From positions 1,798,001 through 1,862,000 of the forward strand of contig NZ_CP003984.1 of NCBI RefSeq assembly GCF_000738435.1: 64,000 nt of DNA, in the 5' to 3' direction. The DNA comes from Planktomarina temperata RCA23. GTDB lineage: Bacteria > Pseudomonadota > Alphaproteobacteria > Rhodobacterales > Rhodobacteraceae. Numbering within the stretch: the first letter of the stretch is position 1; each line of letters starts with the position of its first letter. The position numbers and the translations under genes are program-made. The notes below the pieces were generated by a model. That model saw nothing but the letters and a program-made list of their open reading frames with translations, searched no databases and was not told where the DNA came from. This document shows positions 1-7,746 of this stretch, one piece after another.

Positions 1-457
1 GCGCTGTGTGTTTGGGGCTGCGTGCCTGCAAATGAGCTGCACCCAAAGAGAAATGACACATTGTTTTGATCGACCAGCTGCGTGACAACGCCCCAGGCCA
101 GGCGAAAAATATCCGAATTCCCCCTCTGTGGATCAATGGCAAAACGCCCCAATTCCAGCACGGGCCTGTCAAATACGCGCAGCGGTGACAGATCGAAAAA
201 CTGCGCTGAATATCCGTGCACTGCGGCTGTGCCGCTTGGAAAAATTCCAAGCCGAAAGCAACCTAAAATTTCATTTTTATCAATGTTTTTAATGCAAAAA
301 TTTAAGTAAGTCTCATCCCAAATATCACGGTCATCCCCCTGCTAAAAATCGCATTGCGGAATTGCCACAGCTGCCCAAGGCTCCGAGCCGTTTGGCACAG
401 CTCGACCTTAAGACCACCGCGGGTGAAATTTTGGAATTGAAGCTCTGGGCGCCCCAT
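1..457 (-). pseudogene. olsB: OlsB-like ornithine-lipid N-acyltransferase (GNAT), frameshifted and cut by window edge
   Basis: Read leftwards, this stretch encodes a GNAT/hemolysin-type acyltransferase of the OlsB family, which N-acylates ornithine as the first step of ornithine-lipid synthesis. The C-terminal half has recognisable family stretches: CFRLG, LELGRFAIDP, DIFRLAW and FGCSSFAGT. The N-terminal part starts at ATG 457 and reads QTARSLGQLWQFRNAIF, which resembles the family's usual AQ.LRYR.F segment, but lies in another frame. The two frames meet at a run of five C on the + strand (335-339). Adding one G to the minus strand gives a continuous protein through SRGDDRDIWDETYLN. Without it the first frame stops at TAA about 30 bases later, and the second frame has a TAG just upstream and no start of its own. 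The gene continues past base 1. Either a true one-base deletion or a sequencing error in a homopolymer would explain it. Confidence 0.75.
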
Positions 458-562
458 GATCCATGACTATCCATTTGTAAATAATGACAGTATTATATTG
501 CGCAATCGGCTGGTGCACTACCGATAAATGCGTATCATGGGGCAAAACTGTTTGGAGGTTCT

Positions 563-961
563 ATGGCTGATATCGAAAAAACGGATCGCGAGTGGCAGGA
601 AATGCTGTCTCCACTGGCCTATAAGGTCACGCGCAAGCATGGCACAGAGCGGGCTTTCAGCCACGACAACTTTCCAAAAGAGGCGGGATATTATGCCTGC
701 GTTTGCTGCGGCGCAACCTTGTTTTCACAAGATGATAAATTTGACAGCGGTACGGGATGGCCCTCCTTTACCCAACCCATGGCGGGTGCTCCAATTGGCG
801 AAAGCATTGATAATTCGTGGTTCTCCACACGCACAGAGGTGCATTGCGCAACCTGCTCTGCGCATTTGGGCCATGTCTTTCCCGATGGGCCGGCGCCGAC
901 TGGCTTGAGGTATTGTATGAACGGCGTTGCGCTCACGTTCCACAGGGATGCAGCAGATTAA
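563..961 (+). CDS. msrB: Peptide-methionine (R)-S-oxide reductase MsrB
   Basis: Reduces methionine-R-sulfoxide in oxidised proteins, a cytoplasmic repair enzyme. The 132-residue product is full length for a single-domain SelR protein. Two CxxC pairs (C46/C49 and C95/C98) form the structural zinc site, the GTGWPSF signature is at about 63-69, and the resolving/catalytic region reads RYCMN with the catalytic Cys at 118. The ATG follows GGAGG at a normal distance. There is no signal peptide. The gene is convergent with the BamE-like lipoprotein gene and the two stop codons overlap by four bases. No MsrA gene is adjacent. Confidence 0.95.
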   Translation: MADIEKTDREWQEMLSPLAYKVTRKHGTERAFSHDNFPKEAGYYACVCCGATLFSQDDKFDSGTGWPSFTQPMAGAPIGESIDNSWFSTRTEVHCATCSAHLGHVFPDGPAPTGLRYCMNGVALTFHRDAAD

Positions 962-1407
962 GGCTCGCTCAAAATGTCGCTGGCATCGAAGCGTCCGATG
1001 TTACCAAGCAATTGCTGCAGGAAGGAAATTTCTTCCGTGCCGCCGTCGGTCACGCGCCGCGTCAGAGCCACAATCTCGCCATCCTCAAGGCTGTAACGGC
1101 TGACGTTTGTCACAACCTCGGCCGAATCCAACGCGACGGCCACTATATCACGGGAAATAGGCTCGGGCGGGTTCATGCCATAATGCCGCCAGCGGCTTGA
1201 AATATAATAGAGCCGGCCTGTTTCTGTGTCAGAAATCGTGGGCACGCCCAGAGTTTCCTCTGCCGTTGCGCGCGTATCCACGCCCACCACTAGATTCGCC
1301 AGCTGCGCTTCGGACGGCGTGTAGCCATGGTTGCGATAGACCGGCGTACAAGATATGGCCGCGAAAAGACAGAACCCAACCACAGTGGTCTTTGTTTTAT
1401 TTAGCAT
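958..1407 (-). CDS. bamE: BamE/SmpA-OmlA family outer membrane lipoprotein
   Basis: Probable small lipoprotein of the outer-membrane beta-barrel assembly machine. Starting at ATG 1407 the protein has 149 residues, begins with a basic stretch and hydrophobic segment, and reaches a lipobox AAISC with the acylated Cys at residue 20, a classical type II signal peptide. An in-frame ATG lies further upstream (1482) but would bury the signal peptide. The remainder has the SmpA/OmlA pattern: YTPSEAQLANLVVGVDT, then a TLGVPT turn and a YYISSRW strand. This gene commonly sits divergently beside the DUF177-rpmF-plsX operon in Rhodobacteraceae, as here, with about 40 bases between starts. Confidence 0.85.
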   Translation of the reverse strand: MLNKTKTTVVGFCLFAAISCTPVYRNHGYTPSEAQLANLVVGVDTRATAEETLGVPTISDTETGRLYYISSRWRHYGMNPPEPISRDIVAVALDSAEVVTNVSRYSLEDGEIVALTRRVTDGGTEEISFLQQLLGNIGRFDASDILSEP

Positions 1408-1447
1408 GAGTGTCCCTGTTGTCTTGCGAGAATAGCCCTCGCCAATT

Positions 1448-2038
1448 ATGACTATGCTATCGAAGCCTAAATATGAATTCAAGAATGGAGCGCAGATGCG
1501 GCCAAACCATGCTCACCCACGCCTCGAGTTGAAACACCTGGTGCAAAACAGAGGCGTTAACTTCGATCTGACCCTTTCAGAGGCGGAGATTTCCGAGATT
1601 GTCGAGCAATTGGATCTGCTTAGCCTACGAAAAATTAAGTTTTCTGGAGTAATTCTGCCCATCGGAAAGGGCGATTGGGGGCTGTCGGGCGAATTGGGCG
1701 CGACGGTGGAGCAGGCCTGCAGCCTGACCCTCGCCCCGGTGCGCAGCCGTATCGACACGCCAGTTGTCCGCAATTTCCGTAAGTCTCCGATCACCTTGAG
1801 CCATTCGGGCCCCGAGCATGAAATTCCAGAGGATGACAGTGAAGAACAATTGGAAGATGTCATTGACCTTGCACGGGTGTTTTCAGAAGCTCTATCACTT
1901 GCCTTGCCCGATTATCCCCGCGCCGAAGGGGCCGAGCTCAAAACTGCCGAATTTGCCCCGCCCGGAGTGACGCCGCTCACCGATGAGGCGGCCAGACCCT
2001 TTTCCGTGCTGGCAGGCTTGAAGGATAAGCTCCAGTAA
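1448..2038 (+). CDS. DUF177 (YceD-family) protein upstream of rpmF
   Basis: A YceD/DUF177 protein of up to 196 residues. In many bacteria this gene directly precedes rpmF, as here; the family has been linked to 23S rRNA handling, but the alphaproteobacterial members are poorly studied. The central stretch GVILPIGKGDWGLSGELGATVEQACSLTL has the family's C-containing strand pair, followed by an acidic segment EIPEDDSEEQLEDVIDL and a helix with ALSLALPDYPR. The usual CxxC motif is reduced to a single Cys. ATGs at 1448, 1454 and 1496 are all possible starts; family similarity begins after the last one, so the exact start is uncertain. Confidence 0.85.
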   Translation: MTMLSKPKYEFKNGAQMRPNHAHPRLELKHLVQNRGVNFDLTLSEAEISEIVEQLDLLSLRKIKFSGVILPIGKGDWGLSGELGATVEQACSLTLAPVRSRIDTPVVRNFRKSPITLSHSGPEHEIPEDDSEEQLEDVIDLARVFSEALSLALPDYPRAEGAELKTAEFAPPGVTPLTDEAARPFSVLAGLKDKLQ

Positions 2039-2115
2039 CTGCATGATGAAACAGAGGTTTGTAGAATTTTTTTGAAAAATCGTAGGAAATATATAGGATC
2101 TGCGCCGTTTGGGGC

Positions 2116-2143
2116 TTGAAATAATACTCAATCCAAGTAATTA
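2116..2143 (+). promoter_or_regulatory. Candidate sigma-70 promoter for rpmF-plsX-fabH
   Basis: TTGAAA (2116-2121) and TAATTA (2138-2143) are separated by 16 bases in the 208-base gap before rpmF. A second weaker pair lies about 40 bases upstream. A short hairpin GGGCG-TAA-CGCCC follows just ahead of the rpmF ribosome-binding region. This is pattern matching only. Confidence 0.4.
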
Positions 2144-2246
2144 AGCGCCACTTAAGGTGCCGAGCTGGGCTCAGTGCTTTTGTTTGGCGACGACGCGCCA
2201 AATTCGGTATTAACAGGGCGTAACGCCCCTAGCTCGAGGTTGTGAC

Positions 2247-2453
2247 ATGGCTGTCCCAAAAAGTAAGATTACACGGAGCCGTCGTGGCATGCGACGCTCA
2301 CATGACGCACTTGTTGCGGCAAACCCTAATGAATGCACAAACTGCGGTGAGCTGAAGCGTCCGCATCACGTTTGCGCATCTTGCGGTCACTATGATGATC
2401 GCGAAGTGATTGCGACGACTGAGGAAGTAGATCTCGACGAAGACGCGGCATAA
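2247..2453 (+). CDS. rpmF: 50S ribosomal protein L32
   Basis: Small basic protein of the large ribosomal subunit, 68 residues, normal length for L32. It begins [20 protein letters not shown], the canonical L32 N-terminus, and carries a complete zinc-ribbon with C30, C33, C43 and C46, so this is a zinc-binding (C+) form. It lies between DUF177 and plsX, the arrangement that ties ribosome production to membrane lipid synthesis in many proteobacteria. The C-terminal tail is acidic ([11 protein letters not shown]), as is usual in alphaproteobacteria. Confidence 0.98.
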   Translation: MAVPKSKITRSRRGMRRSHDALVAANPNECTNCGELKRPHHVCASCGHYDDREVIATTEEVDLDEDAA

Positions 2454-2482
2454 GCGCCCGTATTCAAAGGGAATACATCTCA

Positions 2483-3568
2483 ATGACGGACACCCAAACC
2501 ATCGCTGACGGAACCAACTCGAATGTTGTCGTATCCGTCGATGCCATGGGGGGAGACAAAGGGCCCGGTGTGATTATCGCCGGGCTTTTGCGTGCGGTGC
2601 ACACACATTCTAATATCCGGTTTCTGGTGCATGGCCCTCAAGCGGTGTTGGCGCCTCTGATTGACAAGCACAATCTCGAAGAGTTTTGCACCATTGTGCA
2701 TGCTGAGCGCACCGTTTCCATGGATGACAAGCCAAGCCAAGTGATGCGCCATGGCAAGGGCACCTCAATGTGGTCAGCCGTGACTTCGGTCAAACAAAAA
2801 GAGGCCGATGCCTGTGTTTCTTGCGGCAATACCGGCGCTTTGATGGCCATTTCAATGGTGCGCCTGCGTAAATTGGCAGGAATCAACCGGCCTGCGATTG
2901 CGATTCTCTGGCCGTCTTTTGGACCAAACGGATCCAATGTAATGCTTGATGTGGGCGCAGATGTGCGTGCAGATGAAAGTGATTTGTTACAATTTGCCCT
3001 GATGGGCGCGTCTTACTCGCGCAATGGTTTTGCCGTGAAACGGCCGCGAGTTGGACTTCTCAACGTTGGCACCGAAGAGCATAAAGGCCGCGCCGAGCTG
3101 AAGGCTGCACATGATCTCATCAAAGAGTCAGCGGAGAGCGGACAATTTGAATTCGTAGGCTTTGTCGAGGGTGGGGATATCCCATCAGACCGGGTCGATG
3201 TTATCGTAACCGACGGATTTACAGGCAATGTTGCGCTGAAAACCGCCGAAGGCACCGCGAGCTTTATCGGCACAGCCCTGCGTCAATCTTTTAAACATAA
3301 TTTGCTCGCCAAACTCTCTGCGATCTTAGCCTATGGTCCGCTAAGCCGCCTCAAGCGCACCACAGACCCGCGCCGGGTCAACGGCGGCGTGTTCTTGGGG
3401 CTCAATGGCACGGTGGTAAAATCCCATGGCGCGGCTGACGCAACAGGAGTTGCGGCGGCGGTTGGCCTGGCCTATCGTTTAGGTTCAGCAAAGTTTAGCA
3501 CCAAGCTCGCCGCGCGTGTAGCTTCGGTCAATGGGTTCGCAGAGGACCGCGAAGAAGACGGGAACTAA
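2483..3568 (+). CDS. plsX: Phosphate acyltransferase PlsX
   Basis: Converts acyl-ACP and phosphate to acyl-phosphate, the acyl donor for PlsY in phosphatidic acid synthesis; a peripheral membrane enzyme. The 361-residue product opens with VSVDAMGGDKGPGVIIAG, the PlsX signature, and contains SCGNTGALMAIS, VGADVRADESDL and VTDGFTGNVALKT. The N-terminus is about 13 residues longer than a minimal PlsX. It starts 29 bases after rpmF and ends two bases before fabH, so the three are almost certainly cotranscribed. Confidence 0.97.
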   Translation: MTDTQTIADGTNSNVVVSVDAMGGDKGPGVIIAGLLRAVHTHSNIRFLVHGPQAVLAPLIDKHNLEEFCTIVHAERTVSMDDKPSQVMRHGKGTSMWSAVTSVKQKEADACVSCGNTGALMAISMVRLRKLAGINRPAIAILWPSFGPNGSNVMLDVGADVRADESDLLQFALMGASYSRNGFAVKRPRVGLLNVGTEEHKGRAELKAAHDLIKESAESGQFEFVGFVEGGDIPSDRVDVIVTDGFTGNVALKTAEGTASFIGTALRQSFKHNLLAKLSAILAYGPLSRLKRTTDPRRVNGGVFLGLNGTVVKSHGAADATGVAAAVGLAYRLGSAKFSTKLAARVASVNGFAEDREEDGN

Positions 3569-3570
3569 CG

Positions 3571-4533
3571 ATGCGCAGAGCAGTTGTTGAATCCATTGGC
3601 CACTACCTGCCCGAACGCGTGGTGGAAAACTCCGAATTTGAAGCAACGCTGGACACCAATGACGCCTGGATCCGCAGCCGCACCGGCATCGAACGTCGCC
3701 ATTTCGCCGCTGAAGGGGAAACAACCTCTGATATGGGCATCAAAGCCGCTCAAGCAGCTTTGGCCAATGCCGGATGCAGCGTCGAGGACGTCGATGCCAT
3801 TATTCTGGCAACCTCAACCGCCGACCTCACCTTCCCCTCCGCCGCCACAATGGTACAGCATGGGCTTGGTATGAACCACGGGTTCGCCTTTGACGTTCAA
3901 GCGGTCTGTGCAGGATTTTTGTTTGCCTTGAACACCGCAAATTCCATGATTGCCAGCGGCCAGGCCAGTCGCATATTGGTCATCGGTGCGGAGACATTTT
4001 CAAAACTGATGGATTGGACCGATCGCGGGACCTGCGTGTTGTTTGGCGATGGCGCTGGCGCCATGTTAATTGCCGCGCAGGAGGATGAAACCTCTGACCG
4101 CGGAATTCTGGCCACCACATTGCGCTCGGATGGGCGCTACAAAGACATTCTTTACGTCGATGGTGGCGTATCCATGCAAACCACTGGGCATCTGCGGATG
4201 CAGGGCAAAGAAGTTTTTCGTCATGCGGTCGAGAAACTCTCAAACACGGCGCTTGAGGCAATTGAAGCGGCCGGTCTGACCACGGACGATGTGGATTGGA
4301 TCGTACCACATCAGGCCAACAAACGCATTTTGGAAGGAATGTCCAAACGCCTCAAAGTCCCTATGGACCGAGTCGTTATGACCGTAAACAACCATGGCAA
4401 CACCTCTGCGGCCTCTATTCCTCTTGCGATGGCAGTGGCCGCCCAGGACAAACGCATCAAACAAGGCGATATTGTGGTCACAGGCGCCATTGGCGGCGGT
4501 CTGGCCTGGGGAACCGCGGTTATTCGCTGGTAA
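3571..4533 (+). CDS. fabH: Beta-ketoacyl-ACP synthase III
   Basis: Starts type II fatty acid synthesis by condensing acetyl-CoA with malonyl-ACP. The 320-residue thiolase-fold protein shows the full catalytic triad: Cys113 in AVCAGF, His247 in PHQANKR and Asn277 in HGNTSAAS. The RTGIERRHF segment near residue 37 is typical of FabH. The start codon lies two bases after the plsX stop. Neighbours plsX (acyl transfer to phosphate) and ihfA match the usual alphaproteobacterial order. Confidence 0.98.
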   Translation: MRRAVVESIGHYLPERVVENSEFEATLDTNDAWIRSRTGIERRHFAAEGETTSDMGIKAAQAALANAGCSVEDVDAIILATSTADLTFPSAATMVQHGLGMNHGFAFDVQAVCAGFLFALNTANSMIASGQASRILVIGAETFSKLMDWTDRGTCVLFGDGAGAMLIAAQEDETSDRGILATTLRSDGRYKDILYVDGGVSMQTTGHLRMQGKEVFRHAVEKLSNTALEAIEAAGLTTDDVDWIVPHQANKRILEGMSKRLKVPMDRVVMTVNNHGNTSAASIPLAMAVAAQDKRIKQGDIVVTGAIGGGLAWGTAVIRW

Positions 4534-4557
4534 ATGACCCCAAATCAGGACTTTTAG

Positions 4558-4585
4558 TTGCCAAGGTTTTTTATCCCTCTATAAT
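4558..4585 (+). promoter_or_regulatory. Sigma-70 promoter for ihfA
   Basis: TTGCCA (4558-4563) and a perfect TATAAT (4580-4585) are 16 bases apart in the 80-base gap between fabH and ihfA. The predicted start site leaves a leader of about 20-25 bases containing AGGGGGAA as ribosome-binding site. Confidence 0.7.
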
Positions 4586-4613
4586 TACAGTGTAGTAACA
4601 AGGGGGAACGTAA

Positions 4614-4916
4614 ATGGCGTCGAACACACTCACACGGATGGATCTCAGTGAAGCGGTTTTCCGCGAAGTCGGACTGTCTCGCAATGAATCTGCCGATTTG
4701 GTGGAATCTGTTTTGAAGCATATTTCAGACGCATTGGTCGCTGGCGAATCTGTAAAAATTTCATCCTTTGGCACCTTCGGCATTCGCGATAAATCCGCGC
4801 GTATCGGCCGCAACCCCAAAACGGGTGAAGAGGCCCCTATCACTCCGCGTAGGGTTTTGACCTTCCGCCCCTCGCATTTGATGAAAGACCGGGTTGCCAA
4901 AGGCAACAAAGGGTAA
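4614..4916 (+). CDS. ihfA: Integration host factor subunit alpha
   Basis: DNA-bending nucleoid protein that pairs with IhfB. The 100-residue product has the HU/IHF fold: N-terminal helices with [15 protein letters not shown], the beta arm with [12 protein letters not shown] and the tip residues, and a C-terminal helix ending LMKDRVAKG. The [10 protein letters not shown] motif at about 64-73 is the family signature, and the alpha-type N-terminus distinguishes it from HU and IhfB. It has its own strong promoter and is followed five bases later by the MerR regulator gene. Confidence 0.96.
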   Translation: MASNTLTRMDLSEAVFREVGLSRNESADLVESVLKHISDALVAGESVKISSFGTFGIRDKSARIGRNPKTGEEAPITPRRVLTFRPSHLMKDRVAKGNKG

Positions 4917-4921
4917 TCAAC

Positions 4922-5605
4922 GTGGCTAAATCGCCGGATGCTTTCAGAACCATAAGCGAAGTTGCGACATGGCTTGGAACACAGGCGCATGTACTGCGAT
5001 TTTGGGAAAGCAAATTTGACGCCGTCGCCCCCGTGCAGCGCACAGGGGGGCGGCGATATTATCGCTTGGAAGATATGCTCTTGCTTGGGGGAATAAAATT
5101 CCTCCTTCATAAACAGGGTATGACCATCAAAGCCGTGCAAAATCTCCTGAAAGTCGAGGGGGTGGCACATGTGCAGAGCTTCTCGCCTGCCATTGAGAGC
5201 GCGGCACAACACGCAGATCCACCCCCCAAGGCCGCTCAAGAAACAGCAGCCACGCCGACAGAAAATGTGGTTGATCTGCAATTTGATCCGATAAAACTGA
5301 GCCAATCTGTTGTATTGGGCGCACGCGAAGAGCGGGCTGAGGATGACACTCAGCTGCTGTTGTTTCCAGAATTGGCAGATGAGGCGCCGCCGGTAGATAC
5401 AAAAGTCGCGCCGATGCGTCCCGATCCTGCCCCGGTCAAGGGTTTGGGCGCAGATTTGCCGACCAAGGATCCAGAGCTCACCAGTTTCCCACGCACAGCC
5501 GGGCTGATAACACAGGCCCTGCAACTGCCCACTGACACCCGCTTGCGGTCGTCACCAAAGATTATTGATGAATTGCGCGCCTTGCAGGCAAAGATGAGCG
5601 CATAA
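4922..5605 (+). CDS. MerR-family transcriptional regulator
   Basis: Predicted cytoplasmic DNA-binding regulator of 227 residues, starting at GTG 4922. The N-terminus (residues 7-75) is a MerR winged helix-turn-helix with [20 protein letters not shown], then RTGGRRYYR and a helix [18 protein letters not shown]. The rest is proline- and acid-rich, looks disordered, and has no obvious ligand-binding Cys or aromatic pocket. This gene regularly follows ihfA in Rhodobacterales, but its targets are not known to me. It is probably cotranscribed with ihfA (5-base gap). Confidence 0.9.
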   Translation: MAKSPDAFRTISEVATWLGTQAHVLRFWESKFDAVAPVQRTGGRRYYRLEDMLLLGGIKFLLHKQGMTIKAVQNLLKVEGVAHVQSFSPAIESAAQHADPPPKAAQETAATPTENVVDLQFDPIKLSQSVVLGAREERAEDDTQLLLFPELADEAPPVDTKVAPMRPDPAPVKGLGADLPTKDPELTSFPRTAGLITQALQLPTDTRLRSSPKIIDELRALQAKMSA

Positions 5606-5667
5606 GTGAAATTCGAACACATAATAGGCTTGCTCCCGTCGCCGGGATTGATATACGGCCTCATGTT

Positions 5668-5744
5668 CGGGCTATGGCGCAGCCTGGTAGCGCGTCCGTC
5701 TGGGGGACGGAAGGTCGCAGGTTCGAGTCCTGCTAGCCCGACCA
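5668..5744 (+). tRNA. tRNA-Pro (GGG)
   Basis: A 77-base cloverleaf: acceptor arms CGGGCTA/TAGCCCG, D-arm GGCGCAGCCTGGTAGCGC, anticodon stem TCCGT/ACGGA with loop CTGGGGG giving anticodon GGG, T-arm GTTCGAGTC, and an encoded CCA end. It overlaps nothing and is followed immediately by an intrinsic terminator. A second proline tRNA with TGG lies at 43.2 kb. Confidence 0.97.
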
Positions 5745-5750
5745 ATAAAC

Positions 5751-5783
5751 AACCGCCCTGCCCCATGGCATGGGCGGTTTTTT
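5751..5783 (+). terminator. Intrinsic terminator after tRNA-Pro(GGG)
   Basis: Stem AACCGCCC/GGGCGGTT with an inner TGCC/GGCA pairing, followed by a T run (to 5783). It begins seven bases after the tRNA CCA end. Confidence 0.85.
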
Positions 5784-5801
5784 GAACTTAAGAGGTCCTC
5801 A

Positions 5802-6875
5802 ATGCGCCAAGGTGTCATCCCAAGTCACATGATTGAAACTATGGTTGCTCAGGGCCAGATTTCGATTTCTGAACCGCTGCAAGACGATCAGGTGCAGCCC
5901 GCCTCGCTCGATCTGCGTTTGGGACATACTGCCTACCGCGTCAGAGCGTCCTTTCTTGCGGGACAGGCTGCCACAGTCGCAGAGCGGTTGCGCGAATTTG
6001 AAATGCATAGAATTGACCTGTCCGAAGGCGCCGTCTTGGAAAAAGGATGTGTTTACCTCGTGCCACTTATGGAAGGGCTCGACCTGCCGCCAGACATAGA
6101 GGCCGTGGCCAATGCAAAATCCTCGACCGGGCGATTGGATCTTTTGACACGAACCATCACCGATCACGGCAAGGAGTTTGACCGAATTGTCAAAGGCTAT
6201 AGCGGACCGCTCTATGCTGAAATTTGCCCCCGCTCCTTTTCAGTTTTGGTGCGGCCAGGCATGCGCCTCAATCAGATTCGCTTTCGCCTGGGTCATGCGG
6301 TGCTCAGTGATGATGCGCTCACAGAACTGCATGCGCAAACGCCTTTGGTCTCGGGCGAGGCTGTCATCCAAGATGGGCTTGGGTTCTCTGTGGACCTCAG
6401 CGCCAGTCGCAATGGCCTCGTAGGCTATCGCGCCAAACCGCATACCGGCGTGATCGATCTTGGCAAAATTGGCGCCTATGATCCAGCTGATTTTTGGGAA
6501 GAAATTCGCACGGAGGATCAGCAGATTATACTGGACCCGGGGGCGTTCTACATATTGGTGAGCCAAGAGGCCGTGACGATACCGCCTGAATATGCCGCTG
6601 AAATGGCCCCCTATTTGGCCATGGTCGGCGAGTTTCGCGTGCATTACGCAGGTTTTTTTGACCCTGGATTCGGCCATGCCGCCGCCAATGGGCAGGGCAG
6701 CAGAGGGGTTTTGGAAGTCCGCTGCCATGAGGCGCCCTTTGTCTTGGAACACGGGCAAGTTGTTGGACGATTGGTCTATGAGGCGATGCTTGAAACACCC
6801 AGCCAGCTTTACGGGCGCGAGATCGCCTCAAACTATCAAGGGCAAGGGCTAAAACTGTCGAAACATTTTAAGTAG
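5802..6875 (+). CDS. dcd: 2'-deoxycytidine 5'-triphosphate deaminase, double-length alphaproteobacterial type
   Basis: Deaminates dCTP to dUTP, feeding thymidylate synthesis. At 357 residues it is about twice the classical Dcd and fits the long DCD family found in alphaproteobacteria, where two dUTPase-fold halves are joined. The first half contains SLDLRLG and NAKSSTGRLDLLTR (the AKSS.GR active-site motif) and the second half HYAGFFDPGFGHAAANG, matching the trimer's catalytic and nucleotide-binding loops. It lies between tRNA-Pro and the convergent scp operon. No frameshift is visible. Confidence 0.93.
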   Translation: MRQGVIPSHMIETMVAQGQISISEPLQDDQVQPASLDLRLGHTAYRVRASFLAGQAATVAERLREFEMHRIDLSEGAVLEKGCVYLVPLMEGLDLPPDIEAVANAKSSTGRLDLLTRTITDHGKEFDRIVKGYSGPLYAEICPRSFSVLVRPGMRLNQIRFRLGHAVLSDDALTELHAQTPLVSGEAVIQDGLGFSVDLSASRNGLVGYRAKPHTGVIDLGKIGAYDPADFWEEIRTEDQQIILDPGAFYILVSQEAVTIPPEYAAEMAPYLAMVGEFRVHYAGFFDPGFGHAAANGQGSRGVLEVRCHEAPFVLEHGQVVGRLVYEAMLETPSQLYGREIASNYQGQGLKLSKHFK

Positions 6876-6908
6876 CCAGCCGCGGGGTCTTGCCCCCTCA
6901 GAGCGTAT

Positions 6909-7094
6909 TCAAAAGCGCCGCATGCGTTTGGCGGTATTCGCACTGTCTCTCAAGCGCTTTTTCTGGTCGGCAGAGAGATCTTTATCCTCGGGCTTTTTGC
7001 GCCCTTTCGTGGCAGCATCAATACCTTTGTTGATACCAAGCGTCATCAAACGACGAATGACAATGTTTATGAACATATTAATATAACGGTCCAT
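6909..7094 (-). CDS. Small conserved basic protein overlapping the end of scpB
   Basis: A 61-residue protein starting at ATG 7094, inside the last codons of scpB; the two genes share 17 bases in different frames. The N-terminal half is hydrophobic and amphipathic (MDRYINMFINIVIRRLMTLG) and the C-terminal half is highly charged, ending KKRLRDSANTAKRMRRF. I recall similar short proteins after scpB in Rhodobacteraceae, but no function. Translational coupling to scpB suggests a role linked to chromosome segregation or simply cotranscription. It is one of the few plausible explanations for open frame here, as the downstream gene is convergent. Confidence 0.7.
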   Translation of the reverse strand: MDRYINMFINIVIRRLMTLGINKGIDAATKGRKKPEDKDLSADQKKRLRDSANTAKRMRRF

Positions 7095-7746
7095 CCTCGG
7101 GTTCCTCAATTGCGTCATCAAATAAATTTTCTTGTAATTCTGCATCCGTTTGCGGCTCAGGTAAAGCCTCTGCGCCTGGTGCGGGGCGGTTCTCAAGCAA
7201 GCCAGCGGCCCGCAGCTCTTTAAGACCCGGCAAATCGCGGGCGCTTTCCAATCCAAAATGATCGAGAAAAGATTCAGTGACCACAAATGTGACCGGTCGA
7301 CCGGGCGTCTGGCGCCGACGACCAATTTTGATCCAGTCCAATTCGAGCAGCTGATCCACCGTGCCGCGGCTGACAGCAACACCCCGGATCTCTTCAATTT
7401 CTGCGCGGGTCACGGGCTGATGATAGGCAACAATAGCCAAAGTCTCGATCGCTGCGCGCGATAGTTTTCGAGTTTCCACAGTCTCCCGCTGCATCAAAAA
7501 CCCCAGATCAGGCGCGGTTCGGATGGCCCAGGCATCCTGAACCTTGACCACAGAGACACCGCGGCCCTCGTAGCGCTTTTGTATATTCTGCACCGCAAGC
7601 AGAGGTTCGCATCCATGCGGCATCCGCCCTGCCATTTCCCGCAGTGAAACCGGCTCTGCCGAGGCAAATAAAATAGCCTCCACCATGCGCTCTTGCTCCG
7701 CGATGGGCGGCGCCTCGAACAGGCTTTCTTCTTGGGTGTCATCCAT
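7078..7746 (-). CDS. scpB: Segregation and condensation protein B
   Basis: Winged-helix kleisin-associated subunit that with ScpA and SMC condenses and segregates the chromosome. From ATG 7746 the protein has 222 residues; this start makes an eight-base overlap (ATGGATGA) with the scpA stop, better coupled than the alternative ATG at 7788. Motifs include MVEAILFASAEPVSL, ETLAIVAYHQPVTRAEIEEIRG and GRPVTFVVTESFLDHFGL, all typical of ScpB. The extended acidic C-terminus (EEPEDGPLY) is where the small overlapping gene begins. Confidence 0.95.
   Translation of the reverse strand: MDDTQEESLFEAPPIAEQERMVEAILFASAEPVSLREMAGRMPHGCEPLLAVQNIQKRYEGRGVSVVKVQDAWAIRTAPDLGFLMQRETVETRKLSRAAIETLAIVAYHQPVTRAEIEEIRGVAVSRGTVDQLLELDWIKIGRRRQTPGRPVTFVVTESFLDHFGLESARDLPGLKELRAAGLLENRPAPGAEALPEPQTDAELQENLFDDAIEEPEDGPLY

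Noticed and set aside
5668-5744. tRNA-Pro as an integration site for a mobile element
   Set aside because: No integrase or direct repeat of the tRNA 3' end is found nearby, and flanking genes are housekeeping.
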